Part shown: one piece after another, positions 16,076 through 24,447 of the stretch
How the letters are laid out: each line of letters opens with the position of its first letter
Numbering within the stretch: position 1 is the stretch's first letter
DNA from: Streptomyces apocyni
Lineage (GTDB): Bacteria > Actinomycetota > Actinomycetes > Streptomycetales > Streptomycetaceae
Direction: 5' to 3'
Assembly (NCBI RefSeq): GCF_009739465.1
Contig: NZ_WHOM01000035.1
Location: forward strand, 103,952-152,434
DNA length: 48,483 nucleotides
Notes under the pieces: model-generated
Told to the model about the DNA's origin: nothing
Databases searched by the model: none
Seen by the model: the letters and a program-made list of their open reading frames with translations, nothing else
Position numbers and translations under genes: made by a program

Positions 16076-17044
16076 TCAGCCGCCGAGCAGCCTCCCCAGG
16101 GCCTGCCCGATCGCGTCGAGCGCGACCTGTCGGCCCACCGTGTCGGGGGTGCCGCCCAGCAGGCTCCTGACCCGTTCCATCAGGCCGCGCTGGCGGTCCG
16201 GGTCTGGTGCGCCGCCACCCGGGTCACCGCCTGGATCGCCGGTACGCGCCAGGGCGGCGGCGCTGGCCAGCAGCGCCGCGCGAGCCTCGTCGTCCAGGGC
16301 CAGGACGGGCGCTAACTGCTGGATGAGGCTGCCCAGTTCGGCGGGCGAGAGGGCGGTCTGAACCGACACGGTGTGGTGGAAGTCGCCCTGCGCGTAGTTG
16401 ACCGTCGCGGCCTCGATATGGGTCTGCTGAGCGCGCTGGCGCTGCCGCGCCACGAACTCCCCTATGCCACCCACCTCGCCCTCACTGAGCACGGCGTCCG
16501 TACCGAGGGCGGTCAGCGCCACTTCCGAGCCGACACCGCCTTGGAACTCCGGCCCCGTGCAGGTGATCAGACGCGAGTCGGCGAGGTAGGACAGCGCGCG
16601 GGCCACTTCGGAGCGGGAAAGCGCCTCACCGAGGAAGAACACTTCCCCCGAGTCGAAGAAGGCCTCGATCCGCAGTGGCTGGCGGTCGGAGGACGCGTAG
16701 ATCCAGCGCAGTACGGCGCTGGTGGCGTGTCGGCCGCGGCGTACGGGGTCGGCTCTGCGGGCCTGGAGCAGCCGGGCCTCGGCCACGCCCGCGGGCAGCA
16801 GGGTGACCACGGGGGCGTGCTGCCTGGAGCCCTGCGCGCTGATCAGGAGCTGCTCGCTGAGGCGGTCGACGAGGGACCACACGGTGCTCTGCGGGATCGC
16901 CTGCCAGATGCCGAACTCGGCGCAGGGAACCGGAAGATCCGGGTCCCGCATGACCCGGTCCCAGACCCATAGGAGCAGGCGGGAGCGGTACCGGTCGAAG
17001 CTCTCGCTGTCGGGGTCCGGGAACGAAGGTGCTGCGGCTGACAA
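16076..17044 (-). CDS. Winged-helix-like cytoplasmic protein, first gene of the ATPase operon
   Basis: A 322-residue soluble protein. The N-terminal half looks like two winged-helix units: one around AEFGIWQAIPQSTVWSLVDR with a following strand pair (HAPVVTLLPAGVAEARLL), the second around EALSRSEVARALSYLADSRL with SEVALTALGTDAV. A central motif, NYAQGDFHHTVSVQ, has the look of short adaptor motifs in actinobacterial NTPase-associated proteins. The C-terminal 60 residues are helical and Gly-rich. The start is TTG 17044 with AGGA upstream; an internal ATG is possible. Domain calls are by eye and tentative. The gene leads the operon with the ATPase and the sensor. Confidence 0.65.
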   Translation of the reverse strand: MSAAAPSFPDPDSESFDRYRSRLLLWVWDRVMRDPDLPVPCAEFGIWQAIPQSTVWSLVDRLSEQLLISAQGSRQHAPVVTLLPAGVAEARLLQARRADPVRRGRHATSAVLRWIYASSDRQPLRIEAFFDSGEVFFLGEALSRSEVARALSYLADSRLITCTGPEFQGGVGSEVALTALGTDAVLSEGEVGGIGEFVARQRQRAQQTHIEAATVNYAQGDFHHTVSVQTALSPAELGSLIQQLAPVLALDDEARAALLASAAALARTGDPGGDPGGGAPDPDRQRGLMERVRSLLGGTPDTVGRQVALDAIGQALGRLLGG

Positions 17045-17249
17045 CTGGCTCAGTCCTGTTCATCCTCGGCCGTCGGCTGGGTGGGTGGCACATCCGGGTG
17101 AGCTCACTCGCACCCCGAAGTTACACAGGTTGCACGCGCATCACCACGGAAAGTCAAAAGTCAACTACCTTCCTTCCCTCAGGAGTTCACCGCATGCGCG
17201 CACGAATGGATCAAACGTTCTGACGCGGGCGGTCAGCCGCGCCGGTCAG

Positions 17250-18218
17250 TCAGCCGTGCTGGGCGAAGGCCTCGGCGATCTCATCCCGCCCGGCCCCGGC
17301 GGAGAGCAGCAGACGCAGCAGGACGCGCGCCTTGTACGGGTCGAGGAAGCCGCCGCCCAGCAGCCCGCGCCGGAGCAGATCCGTCTCGGAGCCGATCGCG
17401 CCGTAGGTGCGGCTCAGCACCGGGCCCGCCCCGGTCCGTGAGGTAAGGATGACCGGGATGCGGGCGGCCAGGCCGCCGAGTACCGGCGCCAGCACCGAGG
17501 GGACATGGCCGACGCCGAACCCGGCGACGACCAGGCCCTGGTGGGTGCGGTCGAGCCCGTCGAGCAGGGCGGCGTCGTCGTCGAGGGTGACGGTGTGCAG
17601 GGCCACCCGCGCCGGGTCGCCGCCGGGGTGCAGCGGCCGATGACGGGGCGGCCGGGTCAGGACGCGCGGCTCGCCTTCGACGACGTGGCCGACGGGGCCC
17701 GTGTCGGGGGACGCGAAGGCGGCCGTGCTGGTGCTGTGCGTCTTGCGGACCCGGCGCGCGGCATGGATCTCGTCGCCGAGCACGACCAGCGCGCCGAGTT
17801 CCCGTGCGACGGGCGCGGCGGCGACACGTACCGCCGCGAGCAGGTTGGCGGGGCCGTCGGGGCCCGCGAGGGTCGGGTTGCGCATGGCACCGGTGAAGAC
17901 GAGGGGCTCGGGGTGCGGCCAGATCAGGTCGGCCAGGAAGGCGGTCTCCTCCAGGGTGTCGGTGCCCTGCGTGACGACCACGCCGACCGCCCCCTCGGCC
18001 ACCGCCTTCCCCGCGGCGCCGACCACCTCAACAAGCTGATCGACCGTCAGGTCACCGCCGGGCACGGCCTGCGCGTCCCGCACGTCGAGCCGCGCCCCGA
18101 TCGCGCCCAGCTCTGGTACGGCGGCGACCAGGTCAGCCCCGGTCAGCCGGGTGACCACGGCGCCAGAGTGCCCGGACATGGCGATGGTGCCGCCGAGGGT
18201 GAAGAGGGCGACGCTCAT
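17250..18218 (-). CDS. L-asparaginase family protein
   Basis: A 322-residue asparaginase that would hydrolyse L-asparagine to aspartate and ammonium. Both catalytic signatures are present: TLGGTIA with the nucleophile Thr11, and TQGTDTLEE (83-91) with the Thr86-Asp87 pair. PLVFTGAMRNPT and the interdomain region follow as in bacterial homologues. There is no signal peptide, so it is cytoplasmic. ATG 18218 overlaps the stop of the ArsC-like gene by 4 bp, so the pair is cotranscribed; the longer open frame to 18554 is a shadow of that gene. Confidence 0.93.
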   Translation of the reverse strand: MSVALFTLGGTIAMSGHSGAVVTRLTGADLVAAVPELGAIGARLDVRDAQAVPGGDLTVDQLVEVVGAAGKAVAEGAVGVVVTQGTDTLEETAFLADLIWPHPEPLVFTGAMRNPTLAGPDGPANLLAAVRVAAAPVARELGALVVLGDEIHAARRVRKTHSTSTAAFASPDTGPVGHVVEGEPRVLTRPPRHRPLHPGGDPARVALHTVTLDDDAALLDGLDRTHQGLVVAGFGVGHVPSVLAPVLGGLAARIPVILTSRTGAGPVLSRTYGAIGSETDLLRRGLLGGGFLDPYKARVLLRLLLSAGAGRDEIAEAFAQHG

Positions 18219-18586
18219 CCGCGCGCCAGCGCGTCGCGTACGGCCTCGTCCGTGCGGGCGACCACGGCCGTACCGTCGTCCGCCGTGATGATCGGACGCT
18301 GGATCAGCTTCGGATGCGCGGCCAGCGCCGCGATCCAGCGGTCGCGCGCGGGTGCCTCGCGCGGCCAGGCCTGACGGTCGGCGAGCCCAAGTGCCTTGGC
18401 ATCCGCCTCCTGGGTGCGGGTGATGTCCCAGGGTTCCAGGCCGAGTCGGTCGAGTACGGCGCGGATCTCGTCCTCGGTCGGTACGTCGTCGAGGTAGCGG
18501 CGCACGGTGTAGTCGGCGCCTTCCGCGTCGAGCAGCTTGATCGCGCTGCGGCACTTCGAGCAGGCCGGATTGATCCAGATCTCCAT
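18215..18586 (-). CDS. ArsC-family (Spx/ArsC-like) protein, possible arsenate reductase
   Basis: A 123-residue thioredoxin-fold protein of the glutaredoxin-type ArsC family: NPACSKCRSAIKLL holds the active-site Cys, and HPKLIQRPII is the family's anion-site segment with the cis-Pro. The CSKC pair resembles the YffB/Spx-like branch as much as true ArsC, so arsenate reduction is not certain. It is translationally coupled to the asparaginase gene. An arsenite methyltransferase lies 1 kb away on the same strand but in a separate unit. Confidence 0.85.
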   Translation of the reverse strand: MEIWINPACSKCRSAIKLLDAEGADYTVRRYLDDVPTEDEIRAVLDRLGLEPWDITRTQEADAKALGLADRQAWPREAPARDRWIAALAAHPKLIQRPIITADDGTAVVARTDEAVRDALARG

Positions 18587-18726
18587 GGCGCTCAGCGTAG
18601 ACGCCGTTGGGGCGGATGGGGCGTCAAAGGGCTTCTGGCCAGCGGCTTTTGTCAGTGGTCCGCAGTAGAATAGAAGCAGTGTTCGAGATGGTCCGCGAGG
18701 GCCTCGACCACCTCTGGAGGATGCCC

Positions 18727-19011
18727 ATGGCCGCTGCCGTAGCTACCGCGAAACCCCTGCCGATCGACCTTCCCTACATGCCCCTACTCAAGGAGCCGCT
18801 CCCCGCGGGCCGACCGCGCGAGTGGTACATCCGGCACAACCGCCGCCTGAAGGCCATGCGCCTGGCCATCGCCCTGCTGGACTCCGGTGTCTACCGAGCC
18901 GAGCAGGCCGATGACCGCAGGATACGTTCCACCGCCGACCTCGTCGGCGTCCATCCGCCGTCCGACATCACCTGCCACATGGTGCGGGCACTGATGCGCT
19001 ACAGCCGCTGA
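18727..19011 (+). CDS. Small conserved hypothetical protein
   Basis: A 94-residue basic protein. The start is placed at ATG 18727 because GGAGG lies at 18716-18720; the ATG at 18721 is too close to it. The core (RPREWYIRHNRRLKAMRLAIALLDSGVY) is a basic amphipathic stretch, and the C-terminus includes HPPSDITCHMVRALMRY. An AT-rich TAGAAT at 18666-18671 could be a -10 element, but no -35 element at normal spacing was found. The family is not recognised. It converges on the arsenite methyltransferase gene. Confidence 0.6.
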   Translation: MAAAVATAKPLPIDLPYMPLLKEPLPAGRPREWYIRHNRRLKAMRLAIALLDSGVYRAEQADDRRIRSTADLVGVHPPSDITCHMVRALMRYSR

Positions 19012-19072
19012 CCACACGCCTTCCACTCCGTGCCGCCAGGCCGCTGGGCTTCCAGGTCACTGGCCGCCAGCT

Positions 19073-19094
19073 AGGCCGCCGCTCAACGCGGCCT
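19073..19094. terminator. Small hairpin between convergent genes
   Basis: AGGCCGC (19073-19079) pairs with GCGGCCT (19088-19094) around an 8-base loop, at the convergence of the small hypothetical gene (+) and the arsenite methyltransferase gene (-). It includes the last codons of the latter, so it may be only part of the coding sequence. Confidence 0.35.
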
Positions 19095-19916
19095 GGTGGC
19101 ACGGACGATGGCGGAGTGCATGCCGTCGGCGACCGCGTGGGTCGCGGTGATCTCGATGCCGGTGAAGCCCGCCGCCGCCAGACCCGCGCGGTACTCGGCG
19201 AAGGACAGCGCGCCCGCGACGCACCCGACGTGGTCGCCTCGCTCGGCGCGCTGCTCCGCGGTGAGTTCGTCGTCGGCGACCACGTCCGTGACCCCGACGC
19301 GGCCGCCCGGCTTCAGTACCCGGAAGGCCTCCGCGAAGACGGCGGGCTTGTCGGTGGACAGGTTGATCACGCAGTTGGAGATCACCACGTCCAGGCTCTG
19401 GGACGGGAGCGGCACGGACTCAATGGCGCCCCGGAGGAACTCCACGTTGGCGACACCGGCCGCCGCCGCGTTCGCCCTGGCCAGGGCGAGCATCTCGTCG
19501 GTCATGTCGAGCCCGTACGCCCGGCCCGTCGGGCCGACTCGGCGCGCCGACAGCAGGACGTCGATGCCGCCGCCGGAGCCGAGGTCCAGGACGCGTTCCC
19601 CCTCCCCGAGTTCGGCCACGGCGATCGGGTTTCCACAGCCGAGCGAGGCGGCGACGGCCTCAGCGGGAAGCGTGTCGCGGTCGCCCGCGGCATAGAGCCC
19701 GGCGCCGAACTCCGGGCCGGTCGCCACGGCCCCAGACCCGCATCCGGACCCGACCCCAACCCCGGACCCGGACCCGGACCCGGACTCGGAATCGGACTCG
19801 GACTCGGACTCGGACTCGGACCCACAGCAGGCGGTGCCGCCTTGGGTGACGGTGCGGGCGGCCGCGGCGTAGTGGGCGCGGACGTGTTCGCGCAGGTTGT
19901 CAGGCTGGTCAGTCAT
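19083..19916 (-). CDS. arsM: Arsenite S-adenosylmethionine methyltransferase
   Basis: A 277-residue methyltransferase that would convert arsenite to methylated arsenicals. The SAM-binding motif is VLDLGSGGGID (109-119). The arsenic-binding cysteines of the family are all present: CCG near residues 30-31, LGCGNP (Cys94), SNCVINL (Cys182) and GCVAGAL (Cys232). An acidic Ser-Glu/Ser-Gly repeat (about 33-62) is inserted right after the N-terminal CCG, an expansion not found in the family core. ATG 19916 is preferred to the upstream start because MTDQPDNLREHVRAHYAAAA is the typical beginning. No arsR or acr3 gene is adjacent, but operator-like repeats lie just upstream. Confidence 0.92.
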   Translation of the reverse strand: MTDQPDNLREHVRAHYAAAARTVTQGGTACCGSESESESESDSESGSGSGSGVGVGSGCGSGAVATGPEFGAGLYAAGDRDTLPAEAVAASLGCGNPIAVAELGEGERVLDLGSGGGIDVLLSARRVGPTGRAYGLDMTDEMLALARANAAAAGVANVEFLRGAIESVPLPSQSLDVVISNCVINLSTDKPAVFAEAFRVLKPGGRVGVTDVVADDELTAEQRAERGDHVGCVAGALSFAEYRAGLAAAGFTGIEITATHAVADGMHSAIVRATRPR

Positions 19917-19935
19917 CAGACACTCGACCTCCTGT

Positions 19936-19978
19936 ATCGACATCTATAAATACAGAGTGAGCTACTGAATCGACATCT
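19936..19978 (-). promoter_or_regulatory. Operator-like direct repeats upstream of arsM
   Basis: ATCGACATCT occurs twice (19936-19945 and 19969-19978), 33 bp apart, exactly three DNA turns, in an AT-rich island that includes the likely arsM promoter. The sequence resembles sites used by ArsR/SmtB-family repressors in actinomycetes. No such regulator is in the window, so the identity of the binder is an inference. Confidence 0.5.
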
Positions 19979-20008
19979 GTCAACATAGAGGACTATCTAA
20001 TCAATGGC

Positions 20009-21214
20009 TCAGCTCGACAGCTCACGCTCCAGCGGCGTACGGAAGCGCGGCGTGAAGCGCACCTCACCGGTCCAGGCCGCCAGGCGGGCCGCCTCCGCCT
20101 CGATCGCCGCCTTCGCCTCCGCCCCCACGTCCGCCAGCAGCCGCCAGGCGATCTCACCGTCCGGGCGCTGCGCCCAGCCGCCCACGACCCGCCCGTCCCA
20201 CCACACGGTGGGACCGATGTTCCCGCTGCGATCGAAGAGCGCCGGGCGGTGCGCGTCGGCCACGTACCAGTCGCGAGCCTGCCAGCCCATCGCGGTCGGA
20301 TCGAGGCCGGGCAGCAGCGCCGCCCACGGCTCGGGCGACCCGGGTGACCCGGGCGACCCGGATAGCTCGGGCGGCTCGATGTCGCCCGGCAGGACGTAGC
20401 CGGTACTCCCGTCCGCCAGGTCGACCCGCTCAGCCCCGAGCGCGGCCAGCGCCTTGCGTACGTCGGTGACCTTCCAGCCCGTCCACCACTTCAGGTCCGC
20501 CTCGGTGGCCGGACCGCAGGCGCCGAGCCAGTGCCGCAGCAGCTCCGACTGGCTCTCGGCCAGGGGGAGTTCGGGCATCTCCGGGGCCAGCGCCCAGCGG
20601 AACTGGCTGGAGGTCCAGGAGCCCAGCGGCCGCCCGCGCACCACCCGGCCCTCGGTGCCCAGCACCCTCAGCAGCCGGGTCGAGACGGACTGCTTCGTCT
20701 CGTAGCTCTTGCCCGGCGCGTAGACGAACTGCTCACGCAATCGCGGTTCGTCCTGGGCGAGTTCGGCGGCCGTGGCCTCACCGCGGGCCGCCAGCGCGGC
20801 GAGTGCGCCCGCCTCCACCGACCGCAGCCAGTCCTCGTCGAAGTCGCTGCCCGCCAGCAGAGCCTTGATCATGCTGGCCCGTTCACGTACGGCGCCCGCC
20901 CGGGCCGTGGACGCCTCGACGACGGGCGCGAGGTCGGCCGGGAAGACGAATATGGTGTGCCGCATCCCGTGCATCCGCACCAGCACCCGGTCCTCGTACA
21001 GGGCGCGCTCCACCCCGCCCACCGGTCCGCCGTCGCCCACCAGGCGCGCCCCCACGGCCAGGAACACGGTCGACGGGTCGGTGGCGTGCAGGGCCACGAG
21101 TGAGCGGGCGACGTCCTCGGCGACCTCGGCGCGGGCGCCGCCTGCCAGGCGGTGCCGGAGGGCCAGCCTGGCCCGCCGCTCCTCGTCGGTGATGGTCCGC
21201 CGCGCGCCGCCCAT
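20009..21214 (-). CDS. Winged-helix DNA-binding protein of the AlkZ/YcaQ-like (HTH_42) family
   Basis: A 401-residue protein of the crosslink-glycosylase superfamily, built of tandem winged helices. ATG 21214 is chosen for the AGGAGG site just upstream. Where characterised members carry the catalytic QxQ or QxD motif, this one reads ALHATDPSTVFLA (about residues 41-53), so glycosylase activity is uncertain. Other family features are present: MHGMRHTIFVFP, the WTSSQFRWA region, and the C-terminal TAMGWQARDWYV and GPTVWWDGRVVGGWAQRPDGEI. A Gly-Ser-Pro triplet repeat (SGSPGSPGSPEPW) is inserted near residue 310. It lies back to back with the fibronectin-type lipoprotein gene. Confidence 0.82.
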   Translation of the reverse strand: MGGARRTITDEERRARLALRHRLAGGARAEVAEDVARSLVALHATDPSTVFLAVGARLVGDGGPVGGVERALYEDRVLVRMHGMRHTIFVFPADLAPVVEASTARAGAVRERASMIKALLAGSDFDEDWLRSVEAGALAALAARGEATAAELAQDEPRLREQFVYAPGKSYETKQSVSTRLLRVLGTEGRVVRGRPLGSWTSSQFRWALAPEMPELPLAESQSELLRHWLGACGPATEADLKWWTGWKVTDVRKALAALGAERVDLADGSTGYVLPGDIEPPELSGSPGSPGSPEPWAALLPGLDPTAMGWQARDWYVADAHRPALFDRSGNIGPTVWWDGRVVGGWAQRPDGEIAWRLLADVGAEAKAAIEAEAARLAAWTGEVRFTPRFRTPLERELSS

Positions 21215-21367
21215 GTCCGGGGCCCTCCTATGGTCCGCACCGATCGTCCTGGCCCGCCCATGGTCTCGCGAATCCAGCGCACCCCGCGCTCTTGAAGTGT
21301 GCTCGCCACTTGTGCCATACAGGTCCAGACCAATGCGACCCCACGCGCGCCGAAGGAAGGCCCACCC

Positions 21368-22351
21368 GTGCCCGTGCGACGTGCCCCCACATTCGCGTCG
21401 ACCACCGCCGCCCTCTGTCTCCTGCTGACCGCCACCGCCTGCTCGGGCACGGGCGGCTCCGATGACCGCCAGCCGCCCACCGTGCCGCGCGGGCTCACCG
21501 TCGACGCCGCGAGCGCCACGTCTGTCCACGTCATGTGGAACCGGTCCACCGACAACGTCGGTGTCACCGGCTATGCCGTCTACCGAGGGAACACCAAGGT
21601 CACGGAAGTGGCAGGGGACCGGCACATGGTGGACGTCGCCCGGCTCACCCCGGAGGCCTCGTACACCTTCAGCGTCCGCGCCCGGGACGCCGCGGGCAAT
21701 GTCTCACCGGCCAGCGAGAAGGTGTCCGTCACCCTGCTCGCCGCGGCCGCCGACGACCGCGAGCCCCCCACCAAGCCCACCAGGCTGACCGCACGGGGCG
21801 CCGGACCGCGCGCCGCGCAGCTCAGTTGGCGCGCCGCGCGGGACAACGAAGCCGTCACCGCCTACGACGTCTACCAGGCCGGTACCCGCATCCACAGCGT
21901 GGCCTCGGACGCCACCAGCACCCTGGTGACCGGGCTGCGCCCCGGCACCGACTACACCTTCACCGTCCGGGCACGCGACGCCGCGGACAACTCCTCACCA
22001 CCGAGCGGCACCGCCCGGCTGACCACCGCACCGGCCTCCGGCGACGAACCGGGCAGCACGGCACCCGATGACCTGCGCGTCCGGGCCCGGGCCGAGGACG
22101 GCGCGTACCACCTCGACCTGTCCTGGCGGCCGCCGCGGACGGGCGGTGCGATCGCCGCGTACGAGATCCATCTGGACGGGCGGCCCACCACGACCCTGAT
22201 GTGGGGCCACGACGCCCCACAGGGCCGGGCCGAGCACAGCTTCTTCGTCACCAAGGAGCGCGGACGGACGTACCGGGTGAAGCTGCGGGCGCGGCTGCCC
22301 GACGGCCACTGGGGGGCCTTCTCGGCGGAGCGCACCGTGACCACCGGGTAG
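21368..22351 (+). CDS. Fibronectin type III lipoprotein
   Basis: A 327-residue secreted protein. GTG 21368 is preferred for the AAGGAAGG site at 21353-21360, 7 bp upstream. The signal peptide is basic, then hydrophobic (TTAALCLLLTATACSG), with a probable lipidation Cys. Three fibronectin type III modules follow: the first two contain the repeated pattern YTFSVRARDAAGN / YTFTVRARDAADN, and the third ends in YRVKLRARLPDG. Such proteins are usually extracellular binding modules of carbohydrate-active enzymes, but no catalytic domain is present here. Confidence 0.85.
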   Translation: MPVRRAPTFASTTAALCLLLTATACSGTGGSDDRQPPTVPRGLTVDAASATSVHVMWNRSTDNVGVTGYAVYRGNTKVTEVAGDRHMVDVARLTPEASYTFSVRARDAAGNVSPASEKVSVTLLAAAADDREPPTKPTRLTARGAGPRAAQLSWRAARDNEAVTAYDVYQAGTRIHSVASDATSTLVTGLRPGTDYTFTVRARDAADNSSPPSGTARLTTAPASGDEPGSTAPDDLRVRARAEDGAYHLDLSWRPPRTGGAIAAYEIHLDGRPTTTLMWGHDAPQGRAEHSFFVTKERGRTYRVKLRARLPDGHWGAFSAERTVTTG

Positions 22352-22359
22352 CGCGAGTG

Positions 22360-22399
22360 GTGCGCGCGAGTCGTGCGAATCGTGCGCGCGAGTCGTGCG
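22360..22399. repeat. 18-bp direct repeat between convergent genes
   Basis: GTGCGCGCGAGTCGTGCG occurs at 22360-22377 and 22382-22399, just before the response regulator's stop and after the lipoprotein's stop. A third, partial copy precedes it. This looks like a replication-slippage product in the 48-bp intergenic spacer. Confidence 0.6.
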
Positions 22400-23050
22400 T
22401 CAGCGGCCCTGGTCCAGGTACGCGAGAACGGCGAGCACCCGGCGGTTGTCGTCGTCGGAGACCGGCAGGTCCAGCTTGGCGAAGATGTTGGAGGTGTGCT
22501 TGGCGATGGCTCGCTCGGTGACGAAGAGCTGACCGGCGATCGCCGCGTTGGAACGCCCCTGGGCCATCAGCTCCAGCACCTCTCTCTCGCGCGGAGTGAG
22601 CCCGCCGAGCGGCGGGTCGGTGGCCCGGCGGGACAGCAGCTGCTGGATGACCTGCGGGTCCATCGCGGTGCCGCCCGCCGCGACCCTGCGTACCGCGTCG
22701 ATGAACTGCTCGGCGTCGAAGACCCGGTCCTTGAGGAGGTAGCCGACTCCGCCACTGCCGTCGGCCAGCAACTCACGGGCGTACAGCTGCTCGACGTGCT
22801 GGGAGAGGACCAGGACCGGCAGCCCCGGCCTGGCCCGGCGTGCGGCGAGCGCGCACTGGAGCCCCTCGTCGGTGTGCGAGGGCGGAAGACGTACGTCGCA
22901 CACGGCGACATCAGGCTCCAACTCCGCGAAGGCCCTGGTGAGTTCCGGGCCGGTCTCGACGGCGGCGACGACCTCGAAGTCGTAGGCCTCCAGCATCCGC
23001 ACCAGACCGTCGCGCAGCAGGAAGAGGTCTTCGGCTAGCAGAACGCGCAA
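22400..23050 (-). CDS. NarL/LuxR-type response regulator
   Basis: A 216-residue regulator. The receiver domain has the acidic pair near residues 7-8 (LLAEDLF), the phospho-acceptor Asp52 (VAVCDVRLPP) and the conserved Lys in GYLLKDR. The LuxR helix-turn-helix is LTPREREVLELMAQGRSNAA followed by VTERAIAKHTSNIFAKLDL. The start is a TTG at 23050 with GGAG 5 bp upstream, inside the last 16 bp of the histidine kinase gene, so the two are translationally coupled. Target genes are unknown. Confidence 0.92.
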   Translation of the reverse strand: MRVLLAEDLFLLRDGLVRMLEAYDFEVVAAVETGPELTRAFAELEPDVAVCDVRLPPSHTDEGLQCALAARRARPGLPVLVLSQHVEQLYARELLADGSGGVGYLLKDRVFDAEQFIDAVRRVAAGGTAMDPQVIQQLLSRRATDPPLGGLTPREREVLELMAQGRSNAAIAGQLFVTERAIAKHTSNIFAKLDLPVSDDDNRRVLAVLAYLDQGR

Positions 23051-24291
23051 GGGATCTCCATGGTCACCATGGTGGGACCGCCCGCGGGGCTGCTGACGGC
23101 CAGGACGCCGTCGAATGTACCCAGTCGCCGTTCAACTCCGGTCAGTCCACTGCCCGCTCCGATCCTGGCGCCGCCACCACCGTTGTCGGTGACCGCGATG
23201 CGCAGCATGCCGTCCCTGTAGTGCAGATCCACCCATATACGGTCCGCGCCCGCATGCTTGACCGCGTTCGTCAGCACCTCGCTCACCGCGAAGTACGCGG
23301 CCGACTCGACCGGCGCCTCCAGCCGCCCCGGCAGCTCCACCTCGACGTCGGTGCGTACCGGCAGCCGCAGCACCAGGGCCCGTACCGCGTCACCGACGCC
23401 GCGCTCGGCGAGCACCGGCGGGTGAATGCCACGGACCAGGTCGCGGAGTTCCGTGAGCGCCTCGGCGGACGACTGCCGGGCCTGCGCGAGCAGCTGCCTG
23501 GCCTTGGCCGGGTCCTTCTCGATCAGCGCCTCGATGGTGCCGAGGTCCATCCCCATGGCGACCAGCCGGGCCTGGGCGCCGTCGTGCAGGTCGCGTTCGA
23601 TCCGGCGCAGCTCGGCCGCCGATGAGTCGACGGCGTCGGTACGGGTCTCGGTGAGCCGGTCGATGCGCTGGGCGAGCTCAGCCTTCCGGGTGGGGGCGAG
23701 CGAGACGGCGGCGATCTTGAAGTGGGTGCGGACCAGCAGGGGGTTGACGTAGGTCGCGAGGATCAGCCAGGCACAGCCGAGCAGCGCGGCGAAGAACGCG
23801 CCGAGCCAGCTGTAGACCGGGATGAACGCGTACCAGTAGCCGCCGATCGGCTTCCAGAGGCCGCCGAGGAGCAGCAGTCCGAGTATCCCCTCGGCGATCA
23901 GTCCGGGTGCCAGGACCGCGACGACGCCTCCGGCCGTCATGTCCGTCAGCAGCCATCGCAGGTCCCGCCAGGTCGCCGGGTCCTTGAGCAGATGGACGGT
24001 GCGCTCGACCTGGCCGGTGACGCCGGTGCGCGGGTCGGGCGGGAGCGGGCGGTACGGGACCGGGACCCTGACCCCCGACCACTGAGCGGCCAGCAGCCGA
24101 CGGTGGTTGGCGTGGGCCCGCACCAGCCTGAGCACGAGCGGGGTGGTGAACACACCGACGCCGAGCGTGATGAAGGCGATCGACAGCACCGACAGAACGA
24201 ACAGCGTGACCGATCCGGCGAAGCCCAGCAGGGCGAGCGCCAGCCCCCGCGCACCGGCGATCAGGGCGTCGCGCACCCGTGTGGCGTTCAT
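23035..24291 (-). CDS. Two-component sensor histidine kinase (HisKA_3)
   Basis: A 418-residue membrane kinase. ATG 24291 is chosen because the longer frame upstream is not protein-like. Four hydrophobic segments (about 11-58, 121-146, 153-182) make a Streptomyces-type sensor region, with few extracytoplasmic residues. The dimerisation box is ERDLHDGAQARLVAMGMDLG with phospho-acceptor His236. The ATPase domain shows AYFAVSEVLTNAVKHA (N box), VTDNGGGG (G1) and GSGLTGVERR (G2). The partner regulator follows with a 16-bp overlap. The signal is not evident; the topology suggests sensing within or near the membrane. Confidence 0.93.
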   Translation of the reverse strand: MNATRVRDALIAGARGLALALLGFAGSVTLFVLSVLSIAFITLGVGVFTTPLVLRLVRAHANHRRLLAAQWSGVRVPVPYRPLPPDPRTGVTGQVERTVHLLKDPATWRDLRWLLTDMTAGGVVAVLAPGLIAEGILGLLLLGGLWKPIGGYWYAFIPVYSWLGAFFAALLGCAWLILATYVNPLLVRTHFKIAAVSLAPTRKAELAQRIDRLTETRTDAVDSSAAELRRIERDLHDGAQARLVAMGMDLGTIEALIEKDPAKARQLLAQARQSSAEALTELRDLVRGIHPPVLAERGVGDAVRALVLRLPVRTDVEVELPGRLEAPVESAAYFAVSEVLTNAVKHAGADRIWVDLHYRDGMLRIAVTDNGGGGARIGAGSGLTGVERRLGTFDGVLAVSSPAGGPTMVTMEIPCAFC

Positions 24292-24447
24292 CGTGACTGG
24301 CTCCTCGTCCGTGCCCTGTGTTGCCGTGTGGCCCCAGTCTGGCGGGGCGGCGGTGCCCCGCGCACGGGGGTAACGCCCCGGACAGGGGGTGTAGCCAGCA
24401 CCACCCCCCACCCTCCACGCCCCACCCCCGCCCGGGGCGGCGGCCCC

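Noticed and set aside
17040..17049. TGACAACTGG shared between the start of the winged-helix gene and the XRE promoter region (48010-48019)
   Set aside because: A 10-bp match in a 48-kb GC-rich window can occur by chance and one copy includes a start codon; no third copy or symmetry supports a shared operator.
18649..18671. TTGTCA and TAGAAT as a -35/-10 promoter
   Set aside because: The spacing of 11 bp is too short for a vegetative promoter.
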